Notes under the pieces: model-generated
Databases searched by the model: none
What the model was told of the DNA's origin: nothing
The model's input: the letters and a program-made list of their open reading frames with translations, nothing else
From: Desulfovibrio sp.
GTDB taxonomy: Bacteria; Desulfobacterota; Desulfovibrionia; Desulfovibrionales; Desulfovibrionaceae
NCBI GenBank assembly: GCA_017450275.1
Contig: JAFSVD010000014.1
Span: forward strand, 1-57,740
Reading direction: 5' to 3'
Length of the DNA stretch: 57,740 nucleotides
Shown here: piece after piece, positions 1-8,164 of the stretch
Layout of the letters: the number at the start of each line of letters is the position of its first letter
Numbering within the stretch: the stretch's first letter is position 1
Translations under genes and position numbers: made by a program

Positions 1-44
1 CGTTTATCGGTTTGTACAAAGAGCGTACAAACCCTGCCAACGTA

Positions 45-139
45 GTTCAGATGGCAAAAATGCCATCTGAACTGAGGCTGATTACGAGCAAAAATATCCA
101 ACCACCTTAGTGGTGGGATATTTTTGGAGAACCGTAATA
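45..139 (+). repeat. dispersed hairpin-forming repeat, family 1, copy A
   Basis: Positions 53-139 match positions 56363-56277 in reverse complement. The first 44 nt differ at about one position, and the last 30 nt (110-139) are again nearly identical. A third, partial copy is at 56781-56810. Two hairpins are visible: a perfect 11-bp stem at 45-55/62-72 with a 6-nt A-rich loop, and a long imperfect stem at 90-105/110-125 with a 4-nt loop. No ORF lies inside. It could be a MITE, an insertion-sequence end or a REP-like element; the sequence alone does not decide. A smaller inverted repeat (7 bp, 11-17/25-31) lies just before it. Confidence 0.7.
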
Positions 140-145
140 CTCCCT

Positions 146-210
146 TCCAAAAGTTGGTTCCCCACCTCATCTCTCTGCAAGCCAGGTACCCTGGGAGACT
201 TTGGCAGACC
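146..210 (+). repeat. dispersed degenerate repeat, family 2, copy 1
   Basis: This block contains the words TTGGTTCCCCACC and CTGCAAGC, then GGGAGACTTTGGC. The same ordered words recur in degenerate form at about 6360-6410 and at 8535-8590. The last two copies bracket the AT-rich island inside the capsule operon. The relationship is by eye over about 55-65 nt with several mismatches and small gaps, so it is weaker than family 1. The function is unknown. It may be part of the same mobile element as the hairpin repeat immediately to its left. Confidence 0.4.
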
Positions 211-266
211 AATAGGGAATCAAGTTGCGAAATGGTAATACCCACCGTGCGCTCAGATCGCTCTCG

Positions 267-1247
267 CTAAAAATGCCCGATTGACCCAATATGCTTGTGC
301 AGCTCCTGGAGCATCATAAGTGGAATCGTCGATTCCCAGTGATTTGTCGCCCGTGCCCAAGCGTAGCAAAGGAACAAAAAGAGCAGACTTGCTGCAAGAT
401 GCCACGTTTGCGGATGAGGGATACGGACGCCCAAAGCGGTCAATGACAGACTCGATACCTTGCATACCCGCACACATTCCAGACACCCCGTGCATTCAGG
501 GACATTGACCCGTGTAAGCCTTGTAATCGCAATCCTTTGCGGACAAAGCTCCTCACACGCCTTACAGTCCACGCAGCGTACGGGTGAGCGTTGGATCGCA
601 ACAGGCGAGAGGAGTGCAATGAGCCCCTGCAGCGCCCCATACGGACAAAACGATCGGCACCACAGCGATGGAAAAAAAAGACTCCCAAGCGCAAGCAGGC
701 ACAGGCAAAGAAGGACATTACTCCCTGGATGCTGAAAGAACAGGAGCATCTTAGTGTCACAGACCAGGTTGTAGGGAGAGAAAAGAAAGGCCTCAATAGC
801 CGCCCCATCCATGGTCACAAGCAAGGAGGCAAAAAAGGCGAGCAGAAGGTATTTGGGCAGACACAAAATACGCTCAATCCAGCGGGGAAGCGGGTGGACG
901 AGCCCCAAGCGCAGACCAAGCCCAAACAGCACCTCCTCCAAAAAACCGATCGGGCACACGGTGCTACAAAAACTTCGTCGCAGCAAAAAGGCTGAAACAA
1001 TCACAAAGCAAAAGAGCACGAGCCCTGCCGGATGCACAGGATCCCATGCTCCGCTTAGCAGCAAGCGTTTTGCGGCAAGAAGGGCACTGATCGGTAAAAA
1101 GCCCTCAACAGAAGGCGGTTTTGGCACAAAGGACAAGGAATTCCCTGAGATAAAGGCCACGTACTGGGCAAAACGAATCCCTATCCAGCAGCAAAAGAGA
1201 CAAAACAGTCCCTGCACAATCCTGCGTTTGGAAAAAAACGCCTTCAC
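267..1247 (-). CDS. NapH-type membrane polyferredoxin (4Fe-4S binding)
   Basis: A 326-residue membrane iron-sulfur protein. It has several hydrophobic segments and four cysteine clusters: CSTVCPIG (C94, C98) and CRSFCPYG (C197, C201) at membrane faces, then two classical 4Fe-4S motifs, CVDCKACEELCP (C225-C235) and CTGCLECVRVC (C252-C262). This is the layout of the NapH/NosR/CcoG-like polyferredoxins that pass electrons across or along the inner membrane; its partner is unknown here. The start overlaps the stop of the upstream sulfatase-like gene by 4 nt (ATGA), so it is the last gene of the capsule operon. No oxidoreductase that would use it lies nearby, which makes the placement odd. The family call is firm; the biological role is open. 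Confidence 0.85.
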   Translation of the reverse strand: MKAFFSKRRIVQGLFCLFCCWIGIRFAQYVAFISGNSLSFVPKPPSVEGFLPISALLAAKRLLLSGAWDPVHPAGLVLFCFVIVSAFLLRRSFCSTVCPIGFLEEVLFGLGLRLGLVHPLPRWIERILCLPKYLLLAFFASLLVTMDGAAIEAFLFSPYNLVCDTKMLLFFQHPGSNVLLCLCLLALGSLFFPSLWCRSFCPYGALQGLIALLSPVAIQRSPVRCVDCKACEELCPQRIAITRLTRVNVPECTGCLECVRVCKVSSLSLTALGVRIPHPQTWHLAASLLFLFLCYAWARATNHWESTIPLMMLQELHKHIGSIGHF

Positions 1248-2761
1248 ATATCCTCCGATATACCTTCGTTCGCCATGGCATCAAGCAGTATCCCCCCTAA
1301 ATTGGCAGGGGCGATGACGCCTTGTTTGCTTCGAAATACCTCTGCCCCCCAAAGCAGACAGGGGGTGTGGGTGGCATTGCTGGGAATAAGACTTGGGATA
1401 TTGGGTAAATGATCGCCATAGAGCGCAAGAAGGAGCTTTTTGGGGTAGGAAGTGCGAAGAGTTGCCAGCATGGAATCTGTGTGCATGGTGTGAAGAAGGT
1501 AGGGACCAATGGGGGCAGGAATATGGGCAAGCAAAGGGTGGGAGAAAGTGAGCCTTGCCGCATCCCAAGGCCCATGATTTTCCATGGTGATCACAAAACA
1601 AAAGAGGGGTTTCTCGCCTACCCATTGACAGAGAAGCGTGGCAAGGAAGGTATCGCTGACATAGGGGCCAAAATACACAGGATCCACAAGATCCTCCAAG
1701 GCCACAAAGCGGTCAAAGCCCAGATGGGGGATGGCGCGGTCGCGATAAAAAAAGCTTTTTGCGTAGGGATGCAACAAGACAGTGGTATAGCCCAAACACT
1801 TCAAATACCAGGCTATCGACCACGAAGGTCTTTTGGCCACCCGCCAATAGGGATGAAAGGCGTCTGTGCCAAGATCCTGGGGGGGAATGCCTGTCAGCAC
1901 CTCGTATTCGGTGCGCATGGTATAGGCACCATAGGCATGCACGCCAAAATCGAGAAGCGCCCCCTCCTTGCTCATCGCATCAAAGGTGGCAAGATAGTTT
2001 TCTGGCAAAGACTGGGCATCGTTTGGCGCAAGATAGACTCTTGGGTCGCAAAAGGATTCTGCCTGAATCACAACAATATCGGGCTTGCTCACATACCTGT
2101 GCTTCCGCCACCCTTTCCCCCAAAGCGGCTCTGCAAAGGGCTGATCGCAGGATCCCCGAATACCAGAAAGACCCTGCATCCCCACATGCCAAAGCCCATG
2201 CCAAAAAACACAGGCCAAAGGCCCTATCGTGGCAAGATCCTGGGTGCTGAGTGTAAGCGGAATCATTTCCTTGGCAAAACGCAAAACCACTCTGCCAAGC
2301 TTTGTTTTGGCCACGACAAAACAAAGCCCAAGGAAAAAGAGCGGCACAAGATCAAAGCAGGAGCGTGCGGGATATTCAAGATTTGCCAGAAGCCAAAAGA
2401 GAGGCAGCGCCAAAAAAAGCCCTGCAAGCATCGCTTTCCAGGGCAAAAAAGGGAGATAGAGCTTTGGATGCTCAACCACCTGACGAAGTAAGGTGACATC
2501 GGCAAAGGTTAAGGATTCCCCACGCAGGGCACGCTCCTTGGCCACATTGCAAAAGCCAAGCCCCGCAAAACACAAAACCGTGGCAAAAGCGCTCACGAGG
2601 GCGCGGCCACAGATCGCGTGGATGAGCCCAAAGACAAGAAGACCAAAAAAAAGGGCAAAACCATCACACATCCACCCCCGAGTACGGACACAATGCCGCT
2701 GCACGCAAAGCACAGCCAAAGGGGTGAGCACATACATCCACAAATCCAACACACTCATCAC
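1244..2761 (-). CDS. LTA-synthase-like membrane sulfatase/phosphoglycerol transferase family protein
   Basis: A 505-residue protein. It has an N-terminal block of about five membrane segments (residues 5-195), followed by an extracytoplasmic alkaline-phosphatase-superfamily domain. Visible active-site blocks are VVIQAES (about 231-236), TEYEVLTG (about 284-291, with candidate nucleophile Thr281 just before), ENHGPW (394) and YGDHLPN (448). These match the LtaS/MdoB/OpgB class, which transfers phosphoglycerol or phosphoethanolamine or hydrolyses such esters. Rhizobial rkp capsule loci also contain a membrane protein at this place (recalled, not checked). It starts inside the acetyltransferase stop (4-nt overlap). 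It probably modifies the capsule or its anchor at the outer face of the inner membrane; the substrate is not deducible. Confidence 0.85.
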   Translation of the reverse strand: MMSVLDLWMYVLTPLAVLCVQRHCVRTRGWMCDGFALFFGLLVFGLIHAICGRALVSAFATVLCFAGLGFCNVAKERALRGESLTFADVTLLRQVVEHPKLYLPFLPWKAMLAGLFLALPLFWLLANLEYPARSCFDLVPLFFLGLCFVVAKTKLGRVVLRFAKEMIPLTLSTQDLATIGPLACVFWHGLWHVGMQGLSGIRGSCDQPFAEPLWGKGWRKHRYVSKPDIVVIQAESFCDPRVYLAPNDAQSLPENYLATFDAMSKEGALLDFGVHAYGAYTMRTEYEVLTGIPPQDLGTDAFHPYWRVAKRPSWSIAWYLKCLGYTTVLLHPYAKSFFYRDRAIPHLGFDRFVALEDLVDPVYFGPYVSDTFLATLLCQWVGEKPLFCFVITMENHGPWDAARLTFSHPLLAHIPAPIGPYLLHTMHTDSMLATLRTSYPKKLLLALYGDHLPNIPSLIPSNATHTPCLLWGAEVFRSKQGVIAPANLGGILLDAMANEGISEDM

Positions 2762-3348
2762 ACAAGGAGCCGTTCGTAGAGATCAGCCCCTCCCTCCAAG
2801 GATTCAGGCACTTGAACAGATCGCACTGTGGTGAACCCGTGTTTGGCATAAAAAGCCAAGGCACGGCTGTTGTCGCGCCAGGCAAGGAGAGAGAGCTTGG
2901 TTAAGCCACTTTCTTTGGCAAAAAAGGCGGCATAGTCGAGCAAAACATCAGCCAAGCCCTGCCCCCGAACGCTTGGATCCACCCAAATGGTGTTGATATA
3001 GAGGCTCTCCGGAACAACGGCTGTGACGATATCGGTATAGGAGGTTAAGCGTGCTGCTGGCAGCATCACCCGCATCAAGGGAGGAATTGTCTGAGCGCTG
3101 GCTGGATAGCAAAAAAGCAGAGCCAAAATGCTCGCCCCCTGCTCCGTCAGCACGCAATTTTTGTAGGAATACTGGGATGAGGCATCGCGCAACACCATGC
3201 TCAAAATGGCCTCAGCATCGAGGCCTGGCAAAACGCCCTCCAAAAGCCCGTCCACCACCCCGTGGGACACTTCGCGGACACACTTGGCCAAAAACGGCGC
3301 ATCGTCTGCTGTTGCTTGCCGATACGATGGTTGTATAAACGCTTTCAT
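2758..3348 (-). CDS. GNAT-family N-acetyltransferase
   Basis: A 196-residue single-domain protein of the Gcn5-related acetyltransferase fold. The acetyl-CoA binding signature lies near residues 134-142 (VDPSVRGQGLA, the R/Q-x-x-G-x-G/A pattern), followed by the LSLLAW strand and the typical C-terminal NSRALAFYAKHGF segment (about residues 164-176). The N-terminal third (IRQAT-like opening and acidic helix) also fits. Both ends overlap neighbours by 4 nt, so it is translationally coupled between kpsS and the LTA-synthase-like gene. It may acetylate an amino sugar or an amino group of the lipid anchor, but GNATs in such loci can act on many substrates. Function is assigned at family level only. 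Confidence 0.85.
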   Translation of the reverse strand: MKAFIQPSYRQATADDAPFLAKCVREVSHGVVDGLLEGVLPGLDAEAILSMVLRDASSQYSYKNCVLTEQGASILALLFCYPASAQTIPPLMRVMLPAARLTSYTDIVTAVVPESLYINTIWVDPSVRGQGLADVLLDYAAFFAKESGLTKLSLLAWRDNSRALAFYAKHGFTTVRSVQVPESLEGGADLYERLLV

Positions 3349-4592
3349 ACTTCTTCCGTAAAAATCCCCATCCGATGCAGCGAGGCGTCTATGGCGCAGG
3401 CAATCCCCTGCTTCGAATAAAAATTCCCAGGCACTAAGGCATCGTGGGTGAGCACGGTGATAAAATCCTTCACAAGCGTGGGATTTGGCGGAATGGGATT
3501 ATTCCAAAAATCCGCAAGAGGCATTGTGTTGGCATCCACCGCAAGGCCTGGCATGACATAGATGGACTGGCCAAGACAATAGAGGGCTTTCCCCCGTTGC
3601 AGGGCAGTGAGACCAAGGGTGCTGTTGCACAAGACAACCGCCTTGCAACGATCCAAAATCAAGGCGTTGTTGACCGACTCCACAAAGACCAAACGCTCTT
3701 CGATGCCTAAAGCCTTCCCGAGCGAGGCGACAAAGCGCGCATACGGTAACAAGCCATTGTCCAAGGGATGATTTTTAATGAGTAAAACACTTGTTTTGGG
3801 GGCATAGGTGGCAAAATTGACAATCACCTGCCCCAACAGATCCAGAATCCCTGAATAGGGGGAATGAATGCGTATCTGCGAATCGCTGTCGAGCTGGAGC
3901 GGAAAAAAATAGACGGGGTTGTTTTGTCGAAGAAGAGCACGAAAACGCGCCAAGGATTCCTTGCGCCTGCGCACGCGGGAAACATAGCGGGGGATGAGAC
4001 CGAAGAGTTCACGGCCGATACAATAGGGTCTGTGGGTCTTGTAGCGGAAAAAAAACGGCCACAAGAAAAAATTCCCCACATGATGCCAAATGGTATCAAG
4101 AACCCGGCCTTCGATGGGATTGGGGGCAGTGGAGGGAGGAATGCGTTTGGGATACTGTTTGGCTTTGGCTTCTATCTCGGCAGGATCCTTAGACAAATGG
4201 CTTCTGGCATTGACCCCATTGTTTTCCAAGGTGACATAGCCAGGCCGCACATAGCCTTCTTCATAGACCCACACCGTGATACCAAGCGATTGCGCGATAA
4301 GCACCGCTTCCCGATGCATGGGACGCCAATCGCCAAGCAAAACAAGATCAGTAATGCAATAGCGATGAAAAATCGTGCCAATATAGGCTGGCCACTCAGA
4401 TACCCCTCCCTGAAAGGGGAGTGCGGAAGGACTCGGCCAAAAAAGGACATCGCCGCCACACAATTGGACGCGCCACACCCCATAGCCTAAGGATCGAAGC
4501 CTTTGCCCAAGGCGGTAGAAAAAAAAGCTCAATGGCCCTTGGAGAAAAAGAAAATTCCGACTCACGGCATTATCCGGCTGCACGCTTGGCAT
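3345..4592 (-). CDS. capsule polysaccharide biosynthesis/export protein KpsS-like (beta-Kdo transferase)
   Basis: About 415 residues if started at the ATG at 4592; a GTG at 4565, five bases past the upstream stop, is an alternative. The family hallmark EEGYVRPG is at about residue 111, followed by TLENNGVNA. Further on come KNHPLDNG and LCNSTLGLTAL, as in KpsS/LipB and rhizobial RkpJ. KpsS adds the first beta-linked Kdo to the lipid acceptor of group 2 capsules, and KpsC then extends it; it acts in the cytoplasm at the inner membrane. It overlaps the oxoamine synthase by about 23 nt. A longer frame to 4706 exists but its extra N-terminus is Arg/Ser-rich and lies wholly inside the upstream gene, so I reject it. 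Confidence 0.85.
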   Translation of the reverse strand: MPSVQPDNAVSRNFLFLQGPLSFFFYRLGQRLRSLGYGVWRVQLCGGDVLFWPSPSALPFQGGVSEWPAYIGTIFHRYCITDLVLLGDWRPMHREAVLIAQSLGITVWVYEEGYVRPGYVTLENNGVNARSHLSKDPAEIEAKAKQYPKRIPPSTAPNPIEGRVLDTIWHHVGNFFLWPFFFRYKTHRPYCIGRELFGLIPRYVSRVRRRKESLARFRALLRQNNPVYFFPLQLDSDSQIRIHSPYSGILDLLGQVIVNFATYAPKTSVLLIKNHPLDNGLLPYARFVASLGKALGIEERLVFVESVNNALILDRCKAVVLCNSTLGLTALQRGKALYCLGQSIYVMPGLAVDANTMPLADFWNNPIPPNPTLVKDFITVLTHDALVPGNFYSKQGIACAIDASLHRMGIFTEEV

Positions 4593-5913
4593 TCGCTCTG
4601 GCACGGGGCAAAAGCTTGGCGCACGTTGCGATGGCCTCTTTGATCTGGAGATCTGTGTGCCTGGCACTGACAAAGAACCTGAGCCGTGCCCGCCCCTCCT
4701 GGACACCGGGATAGATGATGGGCAGGGTGAGAATCCCCTCTTCTTTCAACATCGCTGCCAAAAGCACGCATGTCACAGAATCCCCAACCAAAATAGGGAT
4801 CACGGCATAGCCATCGGCTTTGCCCGTATCCAGACCTGCCTCATGGGCTAAGCTCAGCATTGTCTGGCTTTTTTCCTGAATGGCTGCAACTCTCCAAGGC
4901 TCCTTCTCCATGCAGTCTAAGGCGCAGAGAGAGGCACAAGCCAGCAAGGGTGGCATGCCAACACTATAGACAAAGCCCGGTGCCTCGTAGCGCAAAATAT
5001 CGATCAGGGCTTTTGTTCCCGCAATATAGCCCCCGCAGCCGCACAGCGTCTTGCTCAAGGTGCCCATCCAGATATCGACGCGCTCCTTGTGAATGCCAAA
5101 ATGCTCGCCAACGCCATGCCCGTATTTGCCAACAGTGCCCAGAGAATGGGCTTCGTCGACCATCAAAAAACAGGCGTATTGCTCTTTGAGTTCCAAAAGA
5201 CGAGGAAGATTGGTGATCACCCCGTCCATCCCAAAAAGGCCTTCAGTGACAATCATGGCACGCTGAAAGGAGGCACGATGGGTGCGCAGTGACTGCTCTA
5301 AGGCATCACAATCGTTGTTGGGATAGGAAAAACGCGCAGCCTGGGAAAGAGCTGCCCCCATAATCAAAGAATTATGAGAGGCCTGATCGTAGAAAATAAC
5401 ATCGCGGGAACCCATCACCGAGGCAATGGTTGAAACATTGGTGCCGTGCCCACTGACAAAGCACAGACAATCTTCGGTTCCGTAGATGGCTGCCAAGGCC
5501 TCTTCCAAGGCTCTGTGGGGTGGCCGTTCTCCTGCTGTGAGTCTGCTCGCCGAGGCAGATACCCCATAGCGCGCAAGGGCATCTTGAACCGCCTGCATGA
5601 TACGGGGATCGCCGTTTAGCCCCAAATAATCATAACAGGAAAAATTCACATACGCCCGACCGTTGATATGCGCCACTTCCTGGGACAGGCCGTCGTGGCA
5701 TATATAATAGGGTTCTTCAATCCCCAACTTTTTGCACACCGCTTTTTCCACCTGCACCTGGGTGTATTGGGGCAATGTGGCAAAATTGGTGAGATCGGGC
5801 GAATACTGGGGGGTCACATCGCGGCGTGGCTCCGGTTTGGCTCCACGCATAGACTGGAGCAGTCGTTCTCTCTCTTCCGCTCGCATCCCAAAAAGGTGTT
5901 TTTTTTCCGTCAT
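4570..5913 (-). CDS. PLP-dependent alpha-oxoamine synthase (RkpG/KBL/BioF-like)
   Basis: A 447-residue fold-type I PLP enzyme that decarboxylatively condenses an amino acid with an acyl thioester. Visible are DQASHNSL (His180, stacks on PLP), VDEAHS (about 252-257) and MGTLSKTL with the Schiff-base Lys288. BioF and Kbl are about 390-400 residues. Here a roughly 60-residue N-terminal extension precedes the core, as in serine palmitoyltransferase-like and RkpG members. Context (PKS upstream, KpsS downstream) argues for synthesis of a capsule lipid anchor rather than biotin or threonine metabolism. The intergenic leader carries no clear Shine-Dalgarno; an in-frame ATG at 5886 is an alternative start. 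It is separated from the PKS by a 2.7-kb AT-rich island. Confidence 0.85.
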   Translation of the reverse strand: MTEKKHLFGMRAEERERLLQSMRGAKPEPRRDVTPQYSPDLTNFATLPQYTQVQVEKAVCKKLGIEEPYYICHDGLSQEVAHINGRAYVNFSCYDYLGLNGDPRIMQAVQDALARYGVSASASRLTAGERPPHRALEEALAAIYGTEDCLCFVSGHGTNVSTIASVMGSRDVIFYDQASHNSLIMGAALSQAARFSYPNNDCDALEQSLRTHRASFQRAMIVTEGLFGMDGVITNLPRLLELKEQYACFLMVDEAHSLGTVGKYGHGVGEHFGIHKERVDIWMGTLSKTLCGCGGYIAGTKALIDILRYEAPGFVYSVGMPPLLACASLCALDCMEKEPWRVAAIQEKSQTMLSLAHEAGLDTGKADGYAVIPILVGDSVTCVLLAAMLKEEGILTLPIIYPGVQEGRARLRFFVSARHTDLQIKEAIATCAKLLPRARANAKRAAG

Positions 5914-6479
5914 ACATTATTTAGCGGGGGAACCCACCCACAGGGCTTGCCTGTGGGAGAAACCGCAACCCTCCGTTCTGATAGAATATTATTATATTGT
6001 TTATTTTCAACAACCTGCTAAATTACTGATACGCGTTCCATCTCATAATCTACCATCCATATTGCCAGAGGAACGCCAATAAAAGAACAAAATACTATTT
6101 GCTATTACAAAAATCTTTGTCAAATAGAAAAAAAATCTAACAACACATAATATCTGATCATTTTTTGTGCATACTTTTACTCATTATGTCTTTATTATTA
6201 CCTTCCAAGGGGGTACCTCGAAGTTCAGCTTGTTTGCCATATCTCAAAAATTGACCTTTTACACACATCGTAAGCTTGGCTGTTTCGGGCTATTATCTCA
6301 ATCTATTTTTATTGTTGCCGAGCTGATAATCAAGGCTATTGGAGGAGATTAGTATCTTTTCAGAAATTGGTTCCCCACCCCATGGATGTGCAAGCCATAG
6401 AGACTGTGAGATTCTGGAAAAACAGTGGAATTGTAATAAATCTTAAAGAGTAATACAAAAAGAACATTTTTGAGAAAAA
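5914..6479. other. AT-rich non-coding stretch with hairpin and family-2 repeat
   Basis: No convincing gene is present. A short plus-strand reading frame at 6167-6352 (61 codons) has no ribosome binding site or recognisable motif. A compact hairpin with 8-bp arms (5937-5944/5950-5957, CCCACAGG/CCTGTGGG) sits 24 nt upstream of the oxoamine synthase start. It resembles the hairpins found at ends of IS200/IS605-type elements, and a similar one is at 8611-8628. A family-2 repeat copy is at about 6360-6410. From about 6430 the sequence is the 3' flank of the duplicated Rpn-like genes. The stretch is much richer in A+T than the flanking capsule genes. Confidence 0.5.
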
Positions 6480-6904
6480 CTATTTTGTAAGAGTATCTTT
6501 AAGTTCTTGAATACGTTCAAGAGACAGCTGTGTTAATTCCTGAATTTTGTCGAAAGTCATACCAGAACGAAGCATATTACAAGTAACAAATTCTATACCA
6601 ATTTTAAACCCTTTCCTATACCCGACTTCGTAACCTTTCCTATATCCGACTTCGTAACCTTTCCTATATCCGAGTTCGTAATTTTCATCAAAACGAGCCT
6701 GAAGAGCGTCATCCATATTCCATTCAAGTGTCAGCATACTGAAAACATCCTCGGAGTGTTCAACAAGATAATTATTGATTGAAGGCATTGAAACAAGTTC
6801 AAGAGATGTTGAATCATTGTCAAAGACATCAGAGAGTCACATTGTTCTTTACAAGGGCTCTTTTTTGTCAGTGTCGTACAGAAAAAATTTAGGAGGAGGA
6901 ATTG
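6480..6904 (-). pseudogene. decayed Rpn/PD-(D/E)XK transposase-family copy 1
   Basis: Reading on the minus strand from 6904, the sequence follows the intact gene at 7313-8164 from its PKFF segment through KEPLxRTMxLSD, with two in-frame stops. It then jumps from SLELV directly to NYLVEHSE, deleting about 60 codons. The remaining open frame (from an ATG at 6788, 102 codons) is the C-terminal domain. This copy also carries a three-fold 24-nt repeat encoding GYRKGYEV that the other copies lack. It is probably non-functional, although the C-terminal fragment could still be translated. It was generated by tandem duplication followed by internal deletion. Confidence 0.75.
6610..6681 (-). repeat. 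three tandem 24-nt units (GYRKGYEV coding)
   Basis: Three consecutive 24-nt units (6610-6633, 6634-6657, 6658-6681) differ at only one or two positions each. On the minus strand they encode repeated Tyr-Arg-Lys-Gly-Tyr-Glu-Val-Gly. Such Gly/Tyr/Glu repeats near the C-terminus are common in Rpn-like recombination-promoting proteins, and their copy number can change by slippage. The corresponding place in the intact gene has only FDEGFDEG. Confidence 0.85.
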
Positions 6905-6950
6905 TAATACATCTCGAAAAGTAATATCAGAAGAATATCTTTAAAAAAAG

Positions 6951-7266
6951 TTATTTTGTAAGAGTATTTTTAATATCTTGAATATGCTCAAAGGACAATT
7001 GGGTTAATTCCTGAATTTTGTCGAAAGTCATACCAGAACGAAGCATATTACGAACAACAGAGTCCATGGCAACGTCATGCCCTTCATCAAAACGAGCCTG
7101 AAGAGCGTCATCCATATTCCATTCAAGTGTCAGCATATTGAAAACCTCCTCGGAGTGCTCAACAAGGTAGCTCCCCATAATACCGTGTTCAATACAGAGT
7201 CACATTGTTCTTTGCAAGGGCTCCTTTTTGTCACTGTCGTACAGAAAAAAATTTAGGAGGAGGAAT
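6951..7266 (-). pseudogene. decayed Rpn/PD-(D/E)XK transposase-family copy 2
   Basis: From 7266 leftwards the minus strand matches the intact neighbour from PKFF through YxxDxKEPLQRTM, then a stop. It then fuses directly to CIEHGIMG and continues through NYLVEHSEEVF to the same C-terminus. About 90 middle codons are missing, and there is a 2-nt deletion after the PKFF codons. The left-over frame (ATG at 7178, 75 codons) is a short C-terminal peptide. The DNA between this copy and the next (7267-7312) is a close copy of 6907-6950, so the 3' flank was duplicated along with the gene end. Confidence 0.75.
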
Positions 7267-7312
7267 TGTAACACATTTCGAAAAGTAATATCAAAAGAAT
7301 ATTTTTAAAAAA

Positions 7313-8164
7313 TTATTTTACAAGAGTATTTTTAAGGTCTTGAATCCGCTCAAAGGACAATTGAGTTAATTCCTGAATTTTGTCGAAAGTCATACCAGAA
7401 CGAAGCATATTACGAGCAACAGAGTCCATGGCAAGGTTATGCCCTTCATCAAAACCCTCATCAAAACGAGCCTGAAGAGCGTCATCCATATTCCATTCAA
7501 GTGTCAGCATATTGAAAACCTCCTCGGAGTGCTCAACAAGGTAGTTCCCCATAATACCGTGTTCAATACAAAATGTAACGGTACGAGTGATAGCCTCACG
7601 ACGCGACAGTCCAGCCCTTATGCCCTCTTTAACTCTGCCGACGAGCGTAGCGTAATCGAAAAGATACGGGCATTTTTGTAACAAAGGCTGGGGCAGTCCG
7701 TAGTTAATATTGAAGGCATTGACAACAAGTTCAAGAGATGTTGAATCATTATCAAAAGCATCAGAGAGACGCATTGTTCTTTGCAAGGGTTCCTTTTCGT
7801 CGCCGTTGTACAGAACAAAAAATTTAGGAGAAGGAAATTTAATTAATCTTTTGTAATAGAGCCTATTCTTATCTTTAATCATATTGTTTAAAAGTTCGGT
7901 AATATAGGACAAGCAGCGAAATGGCATATTTTCATTTACTGTTGATTGATGTTCAATAAGAACCAAAAAATGATCATCGATAGTGCAAGAAATGTCGTTC
8001 TTCTGTTTGTCGAAGAAAATTCCATTAAGGGTATTAATGTTGAGTTTATTTGGATCAATGTATTGAGTATCAAGAACAGCGTTACAGAGGGAAAGAAGCC
8101 TTGTAGGTTCATTGAAGTAAGATCTGAAGACTGAATCGCGATATTGTGTGTTATAATCTGCCAT
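7313..8164 (-). CDS. Rpn family recombination-promoting nuclease / PD-(D/E)XK nuclease family transposase
   Basis: A 283-residue protein. The N-terminal opening (RDSVFRSYF) and the catalytic block IDDHFLVLIEHQS (D and E-x-Q of the PD-(D/E)XK fold, about residues 62-74) followed by MPFRCLSYITELL are typical of the Rpn/YhgA-like transposase-related nucleases. The C-terminal part is the variable tail: Gly/Asp/Glu repeat, then LRSGMTFDKIQELTQLS. Known relatives promote RecA-independent recombination and contract or expand their own C-terminal repeats; some are anti-phage effectors. The ATG at 8164 has only a weak ribosome binding site. Base composition is far more A+T-rich than the flanking capsule genes, so recent acquisition is likely. 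Two truncated relatives lie just downstream. Confidence 0.85.
   Translation of the reverse strand: MADYNTQYRDSVFRSYFNEPTRLLSLCNAVLDTQYIDPNKLNINTLNGIFFDKQKNDISCTIDDHFLVLIEHQSTVNENMPFRCLSYITELLNNMIKDKNRLYYKRLIKFPSPKFFVLYNGDEKEPLQRTMRLSDAFDNDSTSLELVVNAFNINYGLPQPLLQKCPYLFDYATLVGRVKEGIRAGLSRREAITRTVTFCIEHGIMGNYLVEHSEEVFNMLTLEWNMDDALQARFDEGFDEGHNLAMDSVARNMLRSGMTFDKIQELTQLSFERIQDLKNTLVK

Noticed and set aside
1409-2491. 360-codon plus-strand frame opposite the LTA-synthase-like gene
   Set aside because: Lys/Gly/His-rich shadow without motif or ribosome binding site.
6610-6681. Three short tandem repeats as a CRISPR array
   Set aside because: The 24-nt units are contiguous with no spacers and lie in a coding frame; no cas gene is present.
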